The notes: generated by a model from the sequence alone, not told the origin. A stretch of DNA of 64,000 bases from Oscillospiraceae bacterium (GCA_009776305.1 WRLY01000002.1:62001-126000); one strand, 5' to 3'. Positions 15,252 to 24,865 are shown, counted from the first letter of the stretch. Numbers and translations are program-made.

Positions 15252-16208
15252 ATGAAAACCGGACGCATACTTACAATTATAACTATGCTTTTAGCGCTTT
15301 GTCTTACAATGGGGATGGTAACCGCATGCGACAGCACAGACCAAGTTTCTGTAGCGCCGCCCGCAACTGAGGGCAACCAACCCGAAGAAACCCAAGCAGA
15401 GGTTCCTGCCTCTAACTTTAATTCCAATGAAGAAATCGTTTTTGTAACCCGTGAAGCCGGCTCAGGTACACGCGGCGCGTTTATTGAGCTTTTCGAGATT
15501 GAAGTAAGACTTGAAGACGGCTCGAGAACCGACACGACCTCACCCGAGGCTCAGGAAGCCAACTCAACCGGCGTTATGCTTACTACGGTTCAGTCCGACG
15601 CTTATACAATAGGCTACGCTTCTCTCGGCTCTGTAAACGATTCGGTTAAGGTTATTGAAATTGACGGCGTTTTGGCGTCACAGGAAAACATTGTGAACGG
15701 AAGCTACGCGATTCAGCGCCCTTTCAACATAGCTACTAATGGTGAAGCTACAGGTCTTGCAAAAGATTTCATCGACTTCATCTTCTCGGCTGAAGGACAG
15801 GACATTATCGCTGACAGAGGCTATATAAAAATTAATGAAGACGCCACCGCTTTTGAGGGTGAATTACCCGAAGGCAGAATAGTTATAGCCGGTTCTTCCT
15901 CGGTTTCTCCCGTAATGCTAAGACTTAAAGAAGCTTATGAAGCGCTGAACCCAAATGCTCAGATTGAGCTTCAGGAAACCGATTCAACTGCAGGTATGAA
16001 CGCTCTTATTGACGGTATATGCGATATAGGTATGGCAAGCCGTGATTTAAAAGACAACGAGCGGGAAGTTTTAACCGATATGGCAATCGCAATTGACGGC
16101 ATAGCCGTAATAGTGAACAACCAAAACCCCGTTACCGGACTTACAAGCGAACAAGTAAAAAACATTTACACCGGCGAAACTTCGGTGTGGAATGAAATAA
16201 TAGGATAA
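15252..16208 (+). CDS. pstS: phosphate-binding lipoprotein PstS
   Basis: PstS, 318 aa, captures phosphate outside the membrane for the PstCAB importer. It has a lipoprotein signal ending VTAC26, then the two-lobed phosphate-binding fold. The phosphate-contact motifs EAGSGTRGAFIELF and AGSSSVSPVMLRL are both present, and the second half is oriented in the usual circular order seen in clostridial PstS (full duplication of lobes, EIDGIAVIVN and GETSVWNEIIG near the end). GGAGG lies before the ATG. It opens the pst-phoU-phoPR unit and sits behind a PHO-box-like repeat set. Confidence 0.95.
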   Translation: MKTGRILTIITMLLALCLTMGMVTACDSTDQVSVAPPATEGNQPEETQAEVPASNFNSNEEIVFVTREAGSGTRGAFIELFEIEVRLEDGSRTDTTSPEAQEANSTGVMLTTVQSDAYTIGYASLGSVNDSVKVIEIDGVLASQENIVNGSYAIQRPFNIATNGEATGLAKDFIDFIFSAEGQDIIADRGYIKINEDATAFEGELPEGRIVIAGSSSVSPVMLRLKEAYEALNPNAQIELQETDSTAGMNALIDGICDIGMASRDLKDNEREVLTDMAIAIDGIAVIVNNQNPVTGLTSEQVKNIYTGETSVWNEIIG

Positions 16209-16235
16209 TAAACAATTGATAAGATGTGCCTTGAG

Positions 16236-16263
16236 ACCGGAAATGTTTCTAAAATTTTCCGGT
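16236..16263 (+). promoter_or_regulatory. intercistronic hairpin between pstS and pstC
   Basis: An 8-bp stem pairs ACCGGAAA with TTTCCGGT. Such a hairpin after pstS would favour higher PstS levels than membrane subunits by stabilising the pstS message or lowering read-through. Function is inferred. Confidence 0.5.
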
Positions 16264-16301
16264 TTCGGGTACAAACTTTTTTCTTCAAAAGCAGGCTTTT
16301 T

Positions 16302-17195
16302 ATGAAAACAAATACAATTAAAAACAAACATTATTTTAACAAAAACCGGGTTTCGGAAAACATTATGCGGTTGTTGTTTTTTATAGCGGCGCTGACTTCT
16401 GTCGGAGCGGTATTGTTAATCTGCATTTTCCTTTTCGGAAACGGAATTCCCGCTATGGCTGAAATAGGCATATTTAAATTTTTAACGGGAGTTCAGTGGT
16501 CTCCTACTAATGTTCCGCCTTCATTCGGGATTCTTCCGATGATTTTAGGAAGCATTTACACCACTGCGGGAGCAATTGTGGTTGGGGTTCCGGTCGGAAT
16601 ACTTACGGCGGTTTATATGGCGCGTTTCTGCGATAAAAGAATTTACAAGTGCCTGAAACCCGCGGTAGAGCTTTTGGCGGGAATACCGTCAATTGTTTAC
16701 GGTTTCTTCGGAATGACAGTTATGGTTCCGTTGGTACGCAGTTTCTTCGGCGTAAACGGCAGTACTATGCTGACGGCTTCGGTGCTTCTCGGAATTATGA
16801 TACTTCCTACGATTATAAACATATCCGAAAGTGCAATCAGAGCCGTTCCCGAAAGCTATTATGAAGGTGCGCTCGCACTCGGCGCAAGTAAGGAAAGAAG
16901 CGTGTTTTTCGTCATTCTTCCGGCGGCGAAATCAGGCGTATTCGCTTCGGTTATACTCGGCACCGGGCGCGCAATCGGCGAAACAATGGCAGTTATAATG
17001 GTAGCGGGAAATCAGCCCAGAATGCCGCAGGGATTACTTCGCGGTGTGCGTACCATGACCGCCAACATAGTTCAGGAGATGGGATACGCGGCAGGCTTGC
17101 ACCGAGAGGCGCTTATAGCCACAGGGGTGGTTCTGTTTGTGTTTATACTTATTATAAATCTGTCTTTCTCTCTTTTAAAAAGGAGGGATAAATAA
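16302..17195 (+). CDS. pstC: phosphate ABC transporter permease PstC
   Basis: PstC, 297 aa, is one of two membrane subunits of the phosphate importer, with about six transmembrane helices. The coupling (EAA) loop that contacts PstB is YYEGALALGASKERSVFFV. The ATG at 16302 (MKTNTIKN) is preferred: it has an AGCAGG site, whereas an upstream in-frame start would add 26 residues translated from the intercistronic hairpin. The last base of its TAA is the first base of the pstA ATG, indicating coupled translation. Confidence 0.94.
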   Translation: MKTNTIKNKHYFNKNRVSENIMRLLFFIAALTSVGAVLLICIFLFGNGIPAMAEIGIFKFLTGVQWSPTNVPPSFGILPMILGSIYTTAGAIVVGVPVGILTAVYMARFCDKRIYKCLKPAVELLAGIPSIVYGFFGMTVMVPLVRSFFGVNGSTMLTASVLLGIMILPTIINISESAIRAVPESYYEGALALGASKERSVFFVILPAAKSGVFASVILGTGRAIGETMAVIMVAGNQPRMPQGLLRGVRTMTANIVQEMGYAAGLHREALIATGVVLFVFILIINLSFSLLKRRDK

Positions 17196-18064
17196 TGTCA
17201 AAATTTTTAAAACTGTTGCGGAAAAAGTGGTTTGACTGGTTACTTAAAATTGCTTTAAGATTAGCGGCGGTTTTGACTATAGGCGTTCTTTTTATCATTG
17301 TAGGCTATATACTTATAAGAGGCATACCCACCCTTGAAGCGTCAATGTTCGCATTTAAATTCAACAGCGATAATCAGTCCATGTTCCCCGCGCTGATTTC
17401 CACGGTAATCATTACCTTAATATCACTCGTTTTAGCGGTGCCGCTCGGCGTCTTTTCAGCAATTTACCTTGTGGAATACGCTAAGAGAGGCAACAAGGCG
17501 GTGGGTGTCATAAGAGTCACGGCTGAAACCCTTTCGGGAATACCGTCTATTGTTTACGGGCTTTTCGGTTTTCTGTTTTTTGTAATTTTTATGAAATGGG
17601 GAAATTCCGTATTAGCGGGTTCTTTTACTCTTGCTATTATGATACTTCCGTTAATTATGCGTACCACCGAGGAGGCGCTTAAATCTGTTCCAGACAGTTT
17701 CAGGGAGGGTTCTTTCGGTCTCGGAGCGGGCAGGCTCAGAACCGTGTTCAGAATCGTTCTGCCCTCGGCTATGCCGGGGATTTTGGCGGGCGTAATACTC
17801 GGTATAGGCAGAATAGTCGGCGAAACCGCCGCCCTGCTCTACACTGCGGGAACGGTAGCGCAAATCCCGTCGGGGTTAAATGTTTTCACGGGGGATGTTT
17901 TTTGGCAGGATTCGGCAAGGACGCTGTCGGTTCACATGTATTCGCTTTACAGGGAAGGGCTCTACATCGACAAGATGTACGGCACGGCTGTAATACTTTT
18001 ACTTTTGGTTATCGTGCTTAATACTGTTTCAACATTTATCGCTAAAAAATTAACAAAAAAATAG
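17195..18064 (+). CDS. pstA: phosphate ABC transporter permease PstA
   Basis: PstA, 289 aa, pairs with PstC in the membrane channel. It has about six transmembrane segments and the coupling loop SFREGSFGLGAGRLRTVFRI. It is translationally coupled to pstC (TAATG). A 45-base spacer with alternating dyads separates it from pstB. Confidence 0.94.
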   Translation: MSKFLKLLRKKWFDWLLKIALRLAAVLTIGVLFIIVGYILIRGIPTLEASMFAFKFNSDNQSMFPALISTVIITLISLVLAVPLGVFSAIYLVEYAKRGNKAVGVIRVTAETLSGIPSIVYGLFGFLFFVIFMKWGNSVLAGSFTLAIMILPLIMRTTEEALKSVPDSFREGSFGLGAGRLRTVFRIVLPSAMPGILAGVILGIGRIVGETAALLYTAGTVAQIPSGLNVFTGDVFWQDSARTLSVHMYSLYREGLYIDKMYGTAVILLLLVIVLNTVSTFIAKKLTKK

Positions 18065-18070
18065 ACTGTA

Positions 18071-18099
18071 TCGGTCTTATAGACCGAATCGGTCCGATA
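18071..18099 (+). promoter_or_regulatory. three-block dyad with a TetR-operator-like core, pstA-pstB spacer
   Basis: TCGGTC (18071-18076), GACCGA (18082-18087) and TCGGTC (18089-18094) alternate, so block 2 can pair with block 1 or block 3 but not both. The last two form GACCGAATCGGTC, whose 11-base core equals the second TetR operator at 1718-1728. It lies just before the pstB ribosome binding region. Confidence 0.55.
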
Positions 18100-18109
18100 G
18101 GTAAAACAA

Positions 18110-18862
18110 ATGGAAAAGAAATTTGAAATTACAGACTTAAACCTTTGGTACGACGCTTTTCAGGCGCTCAAGAACATAAACATTGAAATTCCGAAAAACA
18201 ATGTTACGGCGTTTATCGGACCGTCAGGTTGCGGTAAATCTACTTTCCTTAAAACGCTGAACCGAATGAATGATTTGGTTGAGGGGTGCAAAATAAACGG
18301 AAAGATTTTGCTTGACGGAGAGGATGTTTACGGAGACATTGACGTAAATGCGCTCAGAAAACGGGTTGGAATGGTTTTTCAAAAACCAAACCCGTTTCCT
18401 ATGAGTATTTACGACAACGTAGCTTTCGGACCGCGCACTCACGGAAAGCGCTCTAAGCACGCCCTTGACGAAATAGTGGAAACCGCGCTGAAAAATGCCG
18501 CCATTTGGGACGAGGTTAAAGACAGGCTTAAAAAATCCGCGCTTTCGCTTTCGGGTGGACAGCAACAAAGGATTTGTATAGCCCGTGCGCTCGCTGTTTC
18601 GCCCGATGTAATTTTGATGGACGAACCTACCAGTGCGCTTGACCCCATATCTACGTCAAAAATCGAGGACTTAATATTTGACTTAAAAGAGAAATACAGC
18701 ATAATAATAGTAACGCACAATATGCAACAGGCGGCGAGAATTTCCGACCTTACGGCGTTCTTCCTTTTGGGAGAACTTATTGAGACCGGTGACACGGATA
18801 AAATTTTCTCTATGCCTAAAAACAAAAAGACCGAGGATTATATTACTGGGAGGTTCGGGTAG
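18110..18862 (+). CDS. pstB: phosphate ABC transporter ATP-binding protein PstB
   Basis: PstB, 250 aa, energises phosphate import. Walker A is GPSGCGKST near residues 37-45, the Q-loop is [18 protein letters not shown] (a PstB hallmark), the signature is [16 protein letters not shown] and Walker B is [12 protein letters not shown], followed by the H-loop [12 protein letters not shown]. The length is typical. A repeated leader copy separates it from phoU. Confidence 0.97.
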   Translation: MEKKFEITDLNLWYDAFQALKNINIEIPKNNVTAFIGPSGCGKSTFLKTLNRMNDLVEGCKINGKILLDGEDVYGDIDVNALRKRVGMVFQKPNPFPMSIYDNVAFGPRTHGKRSKHALDEIVETALKNAAIWDEVKDRLKKSALSLSGGQQQRICIARALAVSPDVILMDEPTSALDPISTSKIEDLIFDLKEKYSIIIVTHNMQQAARISDLTAFFLLGELIETGDTDKIFSMPKNKKTEDYITGRFG

Positions 18863-18881
18863 ATTGAAAAAAGGACAAATA

Positions 18882-18935
18882 CAAGAGGAAATATATTTTA
18901 TGGCTCGCTTATGTCTGGAAAGGAAGATATAAAAT
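18882..18935 (+). repeat. repeated leader, copy A (before phoU)
   Basis: A 54-nt element from CAAGAGGAAATATATTTTA to the base before the phoU ATG. It shares layout and most bases with copies B (19632) and C (57282), which are exactly the same length. The central hairpin is poorly kept in this copy. Confidence 0.75.
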
Positions 18936-19610
18936 ATGAGAAACAAATTTGAAGAACAGCTTAAAGAGCTTAACAACAAGCTTATAGAAATGGGCGCGGT
19001 TGTCGAACACTCGATTTCGACCACGGTGGAGGCGTTGCTTAAACAAGATTCCGGGCTTGCCGACACGGTTATAGAAGACGAGAGATTAAGCGACGCAAAG
19101 GAAAAGGAAATCGAAACGCTTTGCCTGAAACTGCTTTTGCATCAACAGCCTGTAGCAAGCGATTTGCGGATTATTTCTTCCGCACTCAAAATGGTTACCG
19201 ATATGGAAAGAATCGGAGACCAGGCAAGGGATATAGCCGAAATCACAAAATTCCTTGAGGGCAGCAATTTTATAAAGAAACCCGAAGACATAGAAAAAAT
19301 GGCTGTTGAAACCAGAAAGATGCTTAAAGAAAGCATCGACTCTTTCGTAAACAGGGATTTGGACTTGGCAACCAATGTTTTAAAGCATGACGACGTTGTA
19401 GATGAGCTTTTCATGAAAATCAGAAAAGACCTGATTGGGCTTATTCGTGAAAATCCCGCTAACGGCGAGCAGGCGCTTGACTTGCTCATGATAGCAAAAT
19501 ACTTTGAGAGAATAGGCGACCACGCTGTAAATATAGCCGAATGGGTCATATTTATGATAACCGGAAAGCACAGAAGCGGCGAAATATTATACCAATACAG
19601 AAAGTATTAG
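18936..19610 (+). CDS. phoU: phosphate signalling regulator PhoU
   Basis: PhoU, 224 aa, is an all-helical protein with two three-helix bundles. Both carry the acidic metal-binding repeats: ALKMVTDMERIGDQARDIAE near residues 85-104 and IAKYFERIGDHAVNIAEWV near 185-203. It dampens PstB activity and PhoR signalling when phosphate is plentiful. Its place after pstB is standard. A terminal segment ends at 19610 and another copy of the repeated leader separates it from the response regulator. Confidence 0.96.
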   Translation: MRNKFEEQLKELNNKLIEMGAVVEHSISTTVEALLKQDSGLADTVIEDERLSDAKEKEIETLCLKLLLHQQPVASDLRIISSALKMVTDMERIGDQARDIAEITKFLEGSNFIKKPEDIEKMAVETRKMLKESIDSFVNRDLDLATNVLKHDDVVDELFMKIRKDLIGLIRENPANGEQALDLLMIAKYFERIGDHAVNIAEWVIFMITGKHRSGEILYQYRKY

Positions 19611-19631
19611 GAGCTTTTGAAAAAGCAAGCG

Positions 19632-19685
19632 CAAGAGAAAATATATTTTATGGTTCGTTGACGCCGGGAAGGGATGGTATATAAA
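19632..19685 (+). repeat. repeated leader, copy B (before the PhoP-like regulator)
   Basis: A 54-nt element from CAAGAGAAAATATATTTTA through GGGAAGGGATGG to the base before the ATG. The upstream flank of copies A and B is also similar (TTGAAAAA before CAAG), so the duplicated unit may be about 70 nt and fills nearly the whole intergenic gap. Confidence 0.78.
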
Positions 19686-20396
19686 ATGAGCCTAATATAT
19701 ATTGTCGAGGACGATAAGCATATAAGAGAGCTTGTAATTTACGCGCTCAAATCCAATGGCTTTGATGTCGTTGGGTTTGAATCAGGCGCGGAATTTTATG
19801 CTAAAATGCAAAAAAACGGAAGCCCTGATGTTGATGAAAATTCCGACGGCAACGTATATCCTGACCTTATTTTGCTTGATATTATGCTACCCGGTGAGAA
19901 CGGACTCAGTATATTAAAAAATATTCGCGTTAAACCGCTTACTGCGGGTATTCCCGTAATTATACTGACAGCCCAAACCGGCGAATACGACAAAGTGACC
20001 GGTCTTGACCTCGGCGCAGATGATTATATTACCAAGCCTTTTTCTGTGTTAGAGCTTATTTCACGGGTTAAGGCGGTGCTGAGACGTATGCGGTCGCCCA
20101 ATTGTGAGGTATTATCCTGTAAAGGCGTTGAACTTGACGTATTGAAACACACTGTAAAAAACAATGGAGAATATGTAAAACTGACCCGCAAGGAATTCGA
20201 GCTTTTGCAGTATCTCATGCAAAACAGGGGTATGGTTTTGTCCCGTGACAGAGTTATCGAAACGATTTGGGATTTTGACTTTGAGGGGGAAAGCCGAACG
20301 GTTGATATGCACATAAAATCGCTGAGAAAAAAGCTTGGCGAAAACGGCGGTTTAATTGAGACAGTGCGCGGAATTGGCTATAAATTTGAAAATTAA
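19686..20396 (+). CDS. phoP: PhoP-like (OmpR-family) response regulator
   Basis: This is a 236-aa regulator. The receiver domain is at residues 1-125, with the acidic pocket (VEDDKH), acceptor Asp65 (LILLDIMLPGENG) and Lys in ITKPFS. The winged-helix DNA-binding domain follows (LTRKEFELLQYLMQN and RTVDMHIKSLRKKLG). Its position after phoU and before phoR makes it the phosphate-starvation regulator that should bind the repeats upstream of pstS. The start is the ATG at 19686; the in-frame ATG 12 bases upstream lies inside the repeated leader. Confidence 0.92.
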   Translation: MSLIYIVEDDKHIRELVIYALKSNGFDVVGFESGAEFYAKMQKNGSPDVDENSDGNVYPDLILLDIMLPGENGLSILKNIRVKPLTAGIPVIILTAQTGEYDKVTGLDLGADDYITKPFSVLELISRVKAVLRRMRSPNCEVLSCKGVELDVLKHTVKNNGEYVKLTRKEFELLQYLMQNRGMVLSRDRVIETIWDFDFEGESRTVDMHIKSLRKKLGENGGLIETVRGIGYKFEN

Positions 20397-20417
20397 TAAC
20401 TACAACGAAAGTATGAT

Positions 20418-21755
20418 ATGGGAAAAAAAATTATATTAGGTATGCTCCTTTTGAATGCCGTCAGCGTTATTTTGTCTGCGGTGTTTTTCACTTTTGCCTT
20501 AGCGGGAGCGCCGGGCGGTGAAATATTATCTGAAATCGCCTATATACTGCCTTTGACTCTTTTAATCATAATTATAAATTCAGCCGTTTGCCTTTTGCTG
20601 TCAAAACGTCTGACCCAAAAAATCTTCAAAACCATAAATAAAATTGATTTTGATTTTAACGGCGATGCGGAGATTTACGAAGAATTATCCCCGTTTATGA
20701 AAACCATAAACGAGCAGAAAAAGCAAATCCGTGAACAATTATCGGCGCTGAGAGACAAAAACGACACCATAGACGCTATTATCAAAAACATGCGGGCGGG
20801 AATCCTGTTGCTTGATAAAAATCAGGTTGTTTTAACGGCAAACAAAGGCGTTGTAAAGTTTCTCGATAATGTAGAAAACAGCCGCAGTCTTGTCGGAAAG
20901 AATATTCTTTCGGTAGTGAGGGAAGTTAATTTTCACAGTTGCATAAGAAAAGCCTTAGCGGGTGAGCAGTGTAATCTTACTTCCCATTACGGTAAAACTG
21001 AGGTTGAAACCTTTTTCAGCCCCGTTAAAAGCGGGGAAATAATAGAAGGCTTGGTTATATTTTTCCTTGACGTGACCGAAAAAAACAGCGCTGAAAAAAT
21101 GCGCCGCGAATTTTCTGCCAACGTTTCTCACGAGCTGAAAACCCCGCTCACCGCAATTCTCGGAATGTCCGAAATGCTTGACGAGGGTATGGTAAAACAG
21201 GAGGATATAGTTAATTTTATAGGGGTTATAAGGTCGGAGGCTTCAAGACTGCTCAGGCTGATTGAGGATATTATCAAGCTTTCCGAGCTTGATGAGGGTA
21301 TTACGGGCAGCAGTTTTGAGGAATTTGACGTGGGTGTGGTTGCTAAAGAAACCGCCCAAAGGTTAGCCTCGCTTGCCGATGAAAAGAACGTTACAATAAT
21401 AACCGAAGGCGGAGGCATTATAAAAGGCAATAAAATTCTAATTGAGGAAATGCTTTATAACCTGACCGACAACGGAATTAAATACAACAAAACCGGCGGC
21501 GAGGTAAAAGTAACTGTTAATGTAACTCAAAAAAGCACTGAATTTATGGTTTCCGATACCGGAATAGGTATAGAAAAAGAGCATTTGAGCCGAATTTTCG
21601 AGCGTTTTTACCGCGCCGACAAGTCCCGCTCTAAGAAAACGGGCGGTACGGGGTTGGGACTTTCAATCGTAAAACACATCGCCGAATACCACGGCGGCAG
21701 TGTTGATATTAAAAGTGAACTCGGCGTTGGGACTGATGTGGCGGTGAGGATATAA
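20418..21755 (+). CDS. phoR: PhoR-like sensor histidine kinase
   Basis: This is a 445-aa kinase. Two transmembrane helices (about 5-30 and 40-62) enclose only a short outer loop, so it probably senses phosphate status through PstCAB/PhoU rather than by a large external domain. A linker and PAS domain follow (about 105-220, NMRAGILLLDKNQVVLTANK), then HisKA with His238 (SANVSHELKTPLTAILG) and HATPase_c with N box (LTDNGIKYNK), G1 and G2 (GTGLGLSIVKHIAE). It starts 21 bases after the response regulator. It ends the pst-pho unit; the next gene is convergent with 4 bases between. Confidence 0.93.
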   Translation: MGKKIILGMLLLNAVSVILSAVFFTFALAGAPGGEILSEIAYILPLTLLIIIINSAVCLLLSKRLTQKIFKTINKIDFDFNGDAEIYEELSPFMKTINEQKKQIREQLSALRDKNDTIDAIIKNMRAGILLLDKNQVVLTANKGVVKFLDNVENSRSLVGKNILSVVREVNFHSCIRKALAGEQCNLTSHYGKTEVETFFSPVKSGEIIEGLVIFFLDVTEKNSAEKMRREFSANVSHELKTPLTAILGMSEMLDEGMVKQEDIVNFIGVIRSEASRLLRLIEDIIKLSELDEGITGSSFEEFDVGVVAKETAQRLASLADEKNVTIITEGGGIIKGNKILIEEMLYNLTDNGIKYNKTGGEVKVTVNVTQKSTEFMVSDTGIGIEKEHLSRIFERFYRADKSRSKKTGGTGLGLSIVKHIAEYHGGSVDIKSELGVGTDVAVRI

Positions 21756-21759
21756 GAAT

Positions 21760-22596
21760 CTATTCCTGCAACAATCGCCCGATGTGCCTTTTCTCAAAAA
21801 ACATATCCTTGTTAGTAGCTACGACAATGCCCGCCGCTATGAACAGCACAAGCGTTTCTACGCATTTTGTAGTATTGGTCATGGCTATTTTTTCTTGCAG
21901 GAAATTCACGAAGAAGTGGAAGATGATGCTCGCGAACAGACTGCGGTTATTCTTGACATAAACCCATGTGACGATGAAGCCGAGCGGAACAACCGAGATA
22001 AAGAAGTTAATCATATACAGCGGGCTTTCATGAAAGATATTGTAATGATATGTATCGGGAATGAAGAACAGCGGCAAATGCCAAACCGCCCATACGCCCC
22101 CGAATATTATGGATTCTTTCCACCAACTGCAATAAAACGCAATGGAGTCCTCGGCATACCCACGCCAACCCAATTCTTCTAAAGCCGCCGCCAATACAAT
22201 TGCAATAAGTGCCAACGCCCCGCCGCCCGCAAACGAAAAGCCGTCTGTAAACGAAAACTGGTCAAGCGATTGCCCAAACAGCGTTGAGATAAGTATAGAC
22301 GACGCGATAACTGCGGCAAAGGTAAGCACGGAGATTACTATGTTCAGAGGTTTTACACGAAACAGGCCGACGAATTTAAGTCGCAGGTCTTTTTTTAATG
22401 CGGTGCTTTTAGATGTGAACACCATGTACAGTGCGGTTACGGACGGCATAAGCAGACCGGCAAGCATTAGCGAGAGGCTGACGCCGCTGTCGGCGAAGCT
22501 CCGTCCCGTGAAAATCGCCGCAATCCAAAACGCCCACGTCAGCACGAACGCGATGACATAAAAGCGTATAGGGAGGTATTTATAAGTTGTATTCAT
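21760..22596 (-). CDS. CPBP-family intramembrane metalloprotease
   Basis: This is a 278-aa polytopic membrane protein of the CPBP/Rce1-like group. The glutamyl catalytic motif is AAALEELGWRGYAEDS near residues 137-152 (EExxxR), with the partner histidines in VWHLPLFF and FHFFVNFL. Bacterial members are linked to bacteriocin self-immunity or protein maturation, but no bacteriocin gene is near. It converges on phoR with a 4-base gap, so the two transcripts overlap at their ends. The start has a GAAGGA site. Confidence 0.88.
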   Translation of the reverse strand: MNTTYKYLPIRFYVIAFVLTWAFWIAAIFTGRSFADSGVSLSLMLAGLLMPSVTALYMVFTSKSTALKKDLRLKFVGLFRVKPLNIVISVLTFAAVIASSILISTLFGQSLDQFSFTDGFSFAGGGALALIAIVLAAALEELGWRGYAEDSIAFYCSWWKESIIFGGVWAVWHLPLFFIPDTYHYNIFHESPLYMINFFISVVPLGFIVTWVYVKNNRSLFASIIFHFFVNFLQEKIAMTNTTKCVETLVLFIAAGIVVATNKDMFFEKRHIGRLLQE

Positions 22597-22647
22597 TGTT
22601 TTAGTTCCTTCTTTCTTTCTTTTTTGTTTATGATTTCATTATATCAA

Positions 22648-22680
22648 ATGCCCCGCGCACTTAACAGTGACGCGGGACAT
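22648..22680 (-). terminator. hairpin downstream of tex
   Basis: A 13-bp stem with two G-U pairs (ATGCCCCGCGCAC with GTGACGCGGGACAT). It lies between the tex stop and the CPBP gene on the same strand. The following T-run is weak. Confidence 0.45.
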
Positions 22681-22711
22681 ATTTTTTATATTACTTTTGT
22701 CATGGCTTTTT

Positions 22712-24865
22712 TCAAACCTGCGCCTTTTTCATACTCAGCGCAATCCTTTTCTTCCCTACATCAACCGAAAGCACCTCGACATTAACAATATCTCCGACCT
22801 TTACCACCTCCGACGGGTGCTTTACAAATCTGTTGCAAAGTTCCGAAATATGCACAAGACCGTCCTGATGCACGCCAATGTCAACAAATGCGCCGAAGTC
22901 AATCACGTTCCTAACGGTACCCTGCATAAACATGCCCGGAGCAAGGTCTTTCATGTCCATAACATCGGTACGGAGCATGGCGGGCGGTAGCTCGTCGCGG
23001 GGGTCGCGTCCCGGCTTTAATAATTCTGCTGCTATATCGTCAACCGTAGGAACGCCAACTCCGCTGAATTCGGCGACTTTTAAAGCTCCGGTTTCCTTGA
23101 TTTTTTCTTTTAAATGATTAACTTTACCCGAAACCACGTCCTGCAAGGAAAAACCGCAGATTTCAAGGATTTTCTCGGCGGCTTTGTAGCTTTCGGGATG
23201 CACTCCGGTGTTGTCGAGAATATTCTTGCTTTCGGGAATCCGTAAAAACCCCGCGCACTGCTCAAAGGCTTTCGCGCCGATTTTGGGAATTTTCTTAATT
23301 TCCTTGCGGGAAGAATAGACGCCGTTTTCCTCTCGGTAGATGACTATGTTGTTGGCGGTTGTAGAATTTAGCCCCGAAACATAAGACAGCAGGGCGGGGG
23401 AGGCGGTGTTCATGTCAACGCCCACCGCATTCACACAGTCCTCAACGACATTGCCCAAGGTTTCGTCGAGCCGTGCTGTAGGCATATCATGCTGGTATTG
23501 CCCTACGCCGATTGACTTAGGGTCGATTTTTACAAGCTCGGCAAGCGGGTCTTGCAATCTTCTGGCTATGGAAACGGCGCTTCTCAATGAAACATCTAAA
23601 TTTGGAAATTCTCCCGCCGCAAGTTTCGACGCCGAATAAACCGAAGCCCCAGCCTCGTTTACCACCATATAGGAAACGCCCGGTAATTCTTTCAGCATAT
23701 CCGCCACAAAAATCTCCGATTCCTTTGAAGCTGTGCCGTTTCCGATTGCAATTGCCCGAACCCCGTGTTTATTAATCATACGGGTTAAAATTGTTTTAGC
23801 CTCCGCAGTTTTATTATGAGGGGCGGTTGGATAGACTACTCCGGTTTCAAGCAATTTTCCCGTACCGTCAACCACGGCGATTTTACAACCGGTTCTGTAA
23901 GCGGGGTCAAAGCCCATTGTCACCATGTTTTTGACGGGGGGCTGCATTAAGGTGGGCTTTAAATTCACAGCGAACATCTTTATTGCCTGCTCGGACGCCA
24001 TGTCGGTCAGCATATTGCGTGCCTCACGTTCAAGGGAGGGGAATATAAGCCGCTCGTAAGAATCAACAGCGGCACTTGCTACAAAATCTGTGGAAATGCT
24101 TCCGTGCTTCAATACCTTGCGCTTGATTATTTTAAGTGATTCCACTGCGTCAATATCTATGGAAACTTTCAGAAATTTTTCCTTCTCCCCCCGGTTAATC
24201 GCCAAGACCCTGTGGCTTTGCAGGTGTGGGATTAATTCGCTGAAGTCATAGTATAAACGATAAACCGAATCCTCATCGGTAGTTGCCGCAGAAACTAAAA
24301 AGCCGTGTTCGGATATATAAGCCCGCAGGCTGTCACGTATTTCCGCGTTGTCGGAAATGTCCTCTGCTATTATGTCATTAGCGCCCTGTAGCGCATCTGC
24401 GGCGGTTTCAACTCCTTTTTCGGGGTCGATATAATCCGTCGCGAGTTCTTCTAACGTTCCTGTTTTTAATTCTTGTGAAAAAATCGCTTCCGCTAACGGT
24501 TCCAAGCCTTTTTCGCGGGCTATTGTGGCTCTTGTGCGTCGTTTTTGCTTATAGGGGCGATAGATGTCTTCAAGCTTTGCCAAAGTTTCGGCGTTTTCAA
24601 TTTTTTTCGCAAGCTCGTCGGTTAATTTGCCCTGACTGTCTATACTTGAGATTATTTCGGCGCGGCGGGCGGCAAGGTTGCGGAGATAGCCTAATCTGTC
24701 CGCAAGGTCGCGCAGGAGTCCGTCGTCCATAGAGCCGTGCAGTTCCTTTCGGTAGCGGGCGATGAAAGGGATTGTGTTACCTTCGTCAATAAGTACAATT
24801 ACATTTTTGACCTGCTCGGGCGGACGGCTGAATTCGGCTGATAATTGCGATATAAACTTTTCCAA
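22712..24865 (-). CDS. tex: Tex-family RNA-binding transcription accessory protein
   Basis: Tex, 717 aa, binds nucleic acid and is related to eukaryotic Spt6. Domains in order: Tex N-terminal helical region, YqgF/RNase H-like core (MGFDPAYRTGCKIAVVDGTG near residue 315), helix-hairpin-helix repeats (LLSYVSGLNSTTANNIVIYR) and a C-terminal S1 domain (GMFMQGTVRNVIDFGAFVDI). It starts at the TTG at 24865, with AAAGGAG upstream. It stands alone and has normal length. Confidence 0.95.
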   Translation of the reverse strand: MEKFISQLSAEFSRPPEQVKNVIVLIDEGNTIPFIARYRKELHGSMDDGLLRDLADRLGYLRNLAARRAEIISSIDSQGKLTDELAKKIENAETLAKLEDIYRPYKQKRRTRATIAREKGLEPLAEAIFSQELKTGTLEELATDYIDPEKGVETAADALQGANDIIAEDISDNAEIRDSLRAYISEHGFLVSAATTDEDSVYRLYYDFSELIPHLQSHRVLAINRGEKEKFLKVSIDIDAVESLKIIKRKVLKHGSISTDFVASAAVDSYERLIFPSLEREARNMLTDMASEQAIKMFAVNLKPTLMQPPVKNMVTMGFDPAYRTGCKIAVVDGTGKLLETGVVYPTAPHNKTAEAKTILTRMINKHGVRAIAIGNGTASKESEIFVADMLKELPGVSYMVVNEAGASVYSASKLAAGEFPNLDVSLRSAVSIARRLQDPLAELVKIDPKSIGVGQYQHDMPTARLDETLGNVVEDCVNAVGVDMNTASPALLSYVSGLNSTTANNIVIYREENGVYSSRKEIKKIPKIGAKAFEQCAGFLRIPESKNILDNTGVHPESYKAAEKILEICGFSLQDVVSGKVNHLKEKIKETGALKVAEFSGVGVPTVDDIAAELLKPGRDPRDELPPAMLRTDVMDMKDLAPGMFMQGTVRNVIDFGAFVDIGVHQDGLVHISELCNRFVKHPSEVVKVGDIVNVEVLSVDVGKKRIALSMKKAQV

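Noticed and set aside
21760-22596. CPBP protease considered as a bacteriocin-immunity locus
   Set aside because: No short precursor peptide with a double-glycine leader and no export gene is visible nearby.
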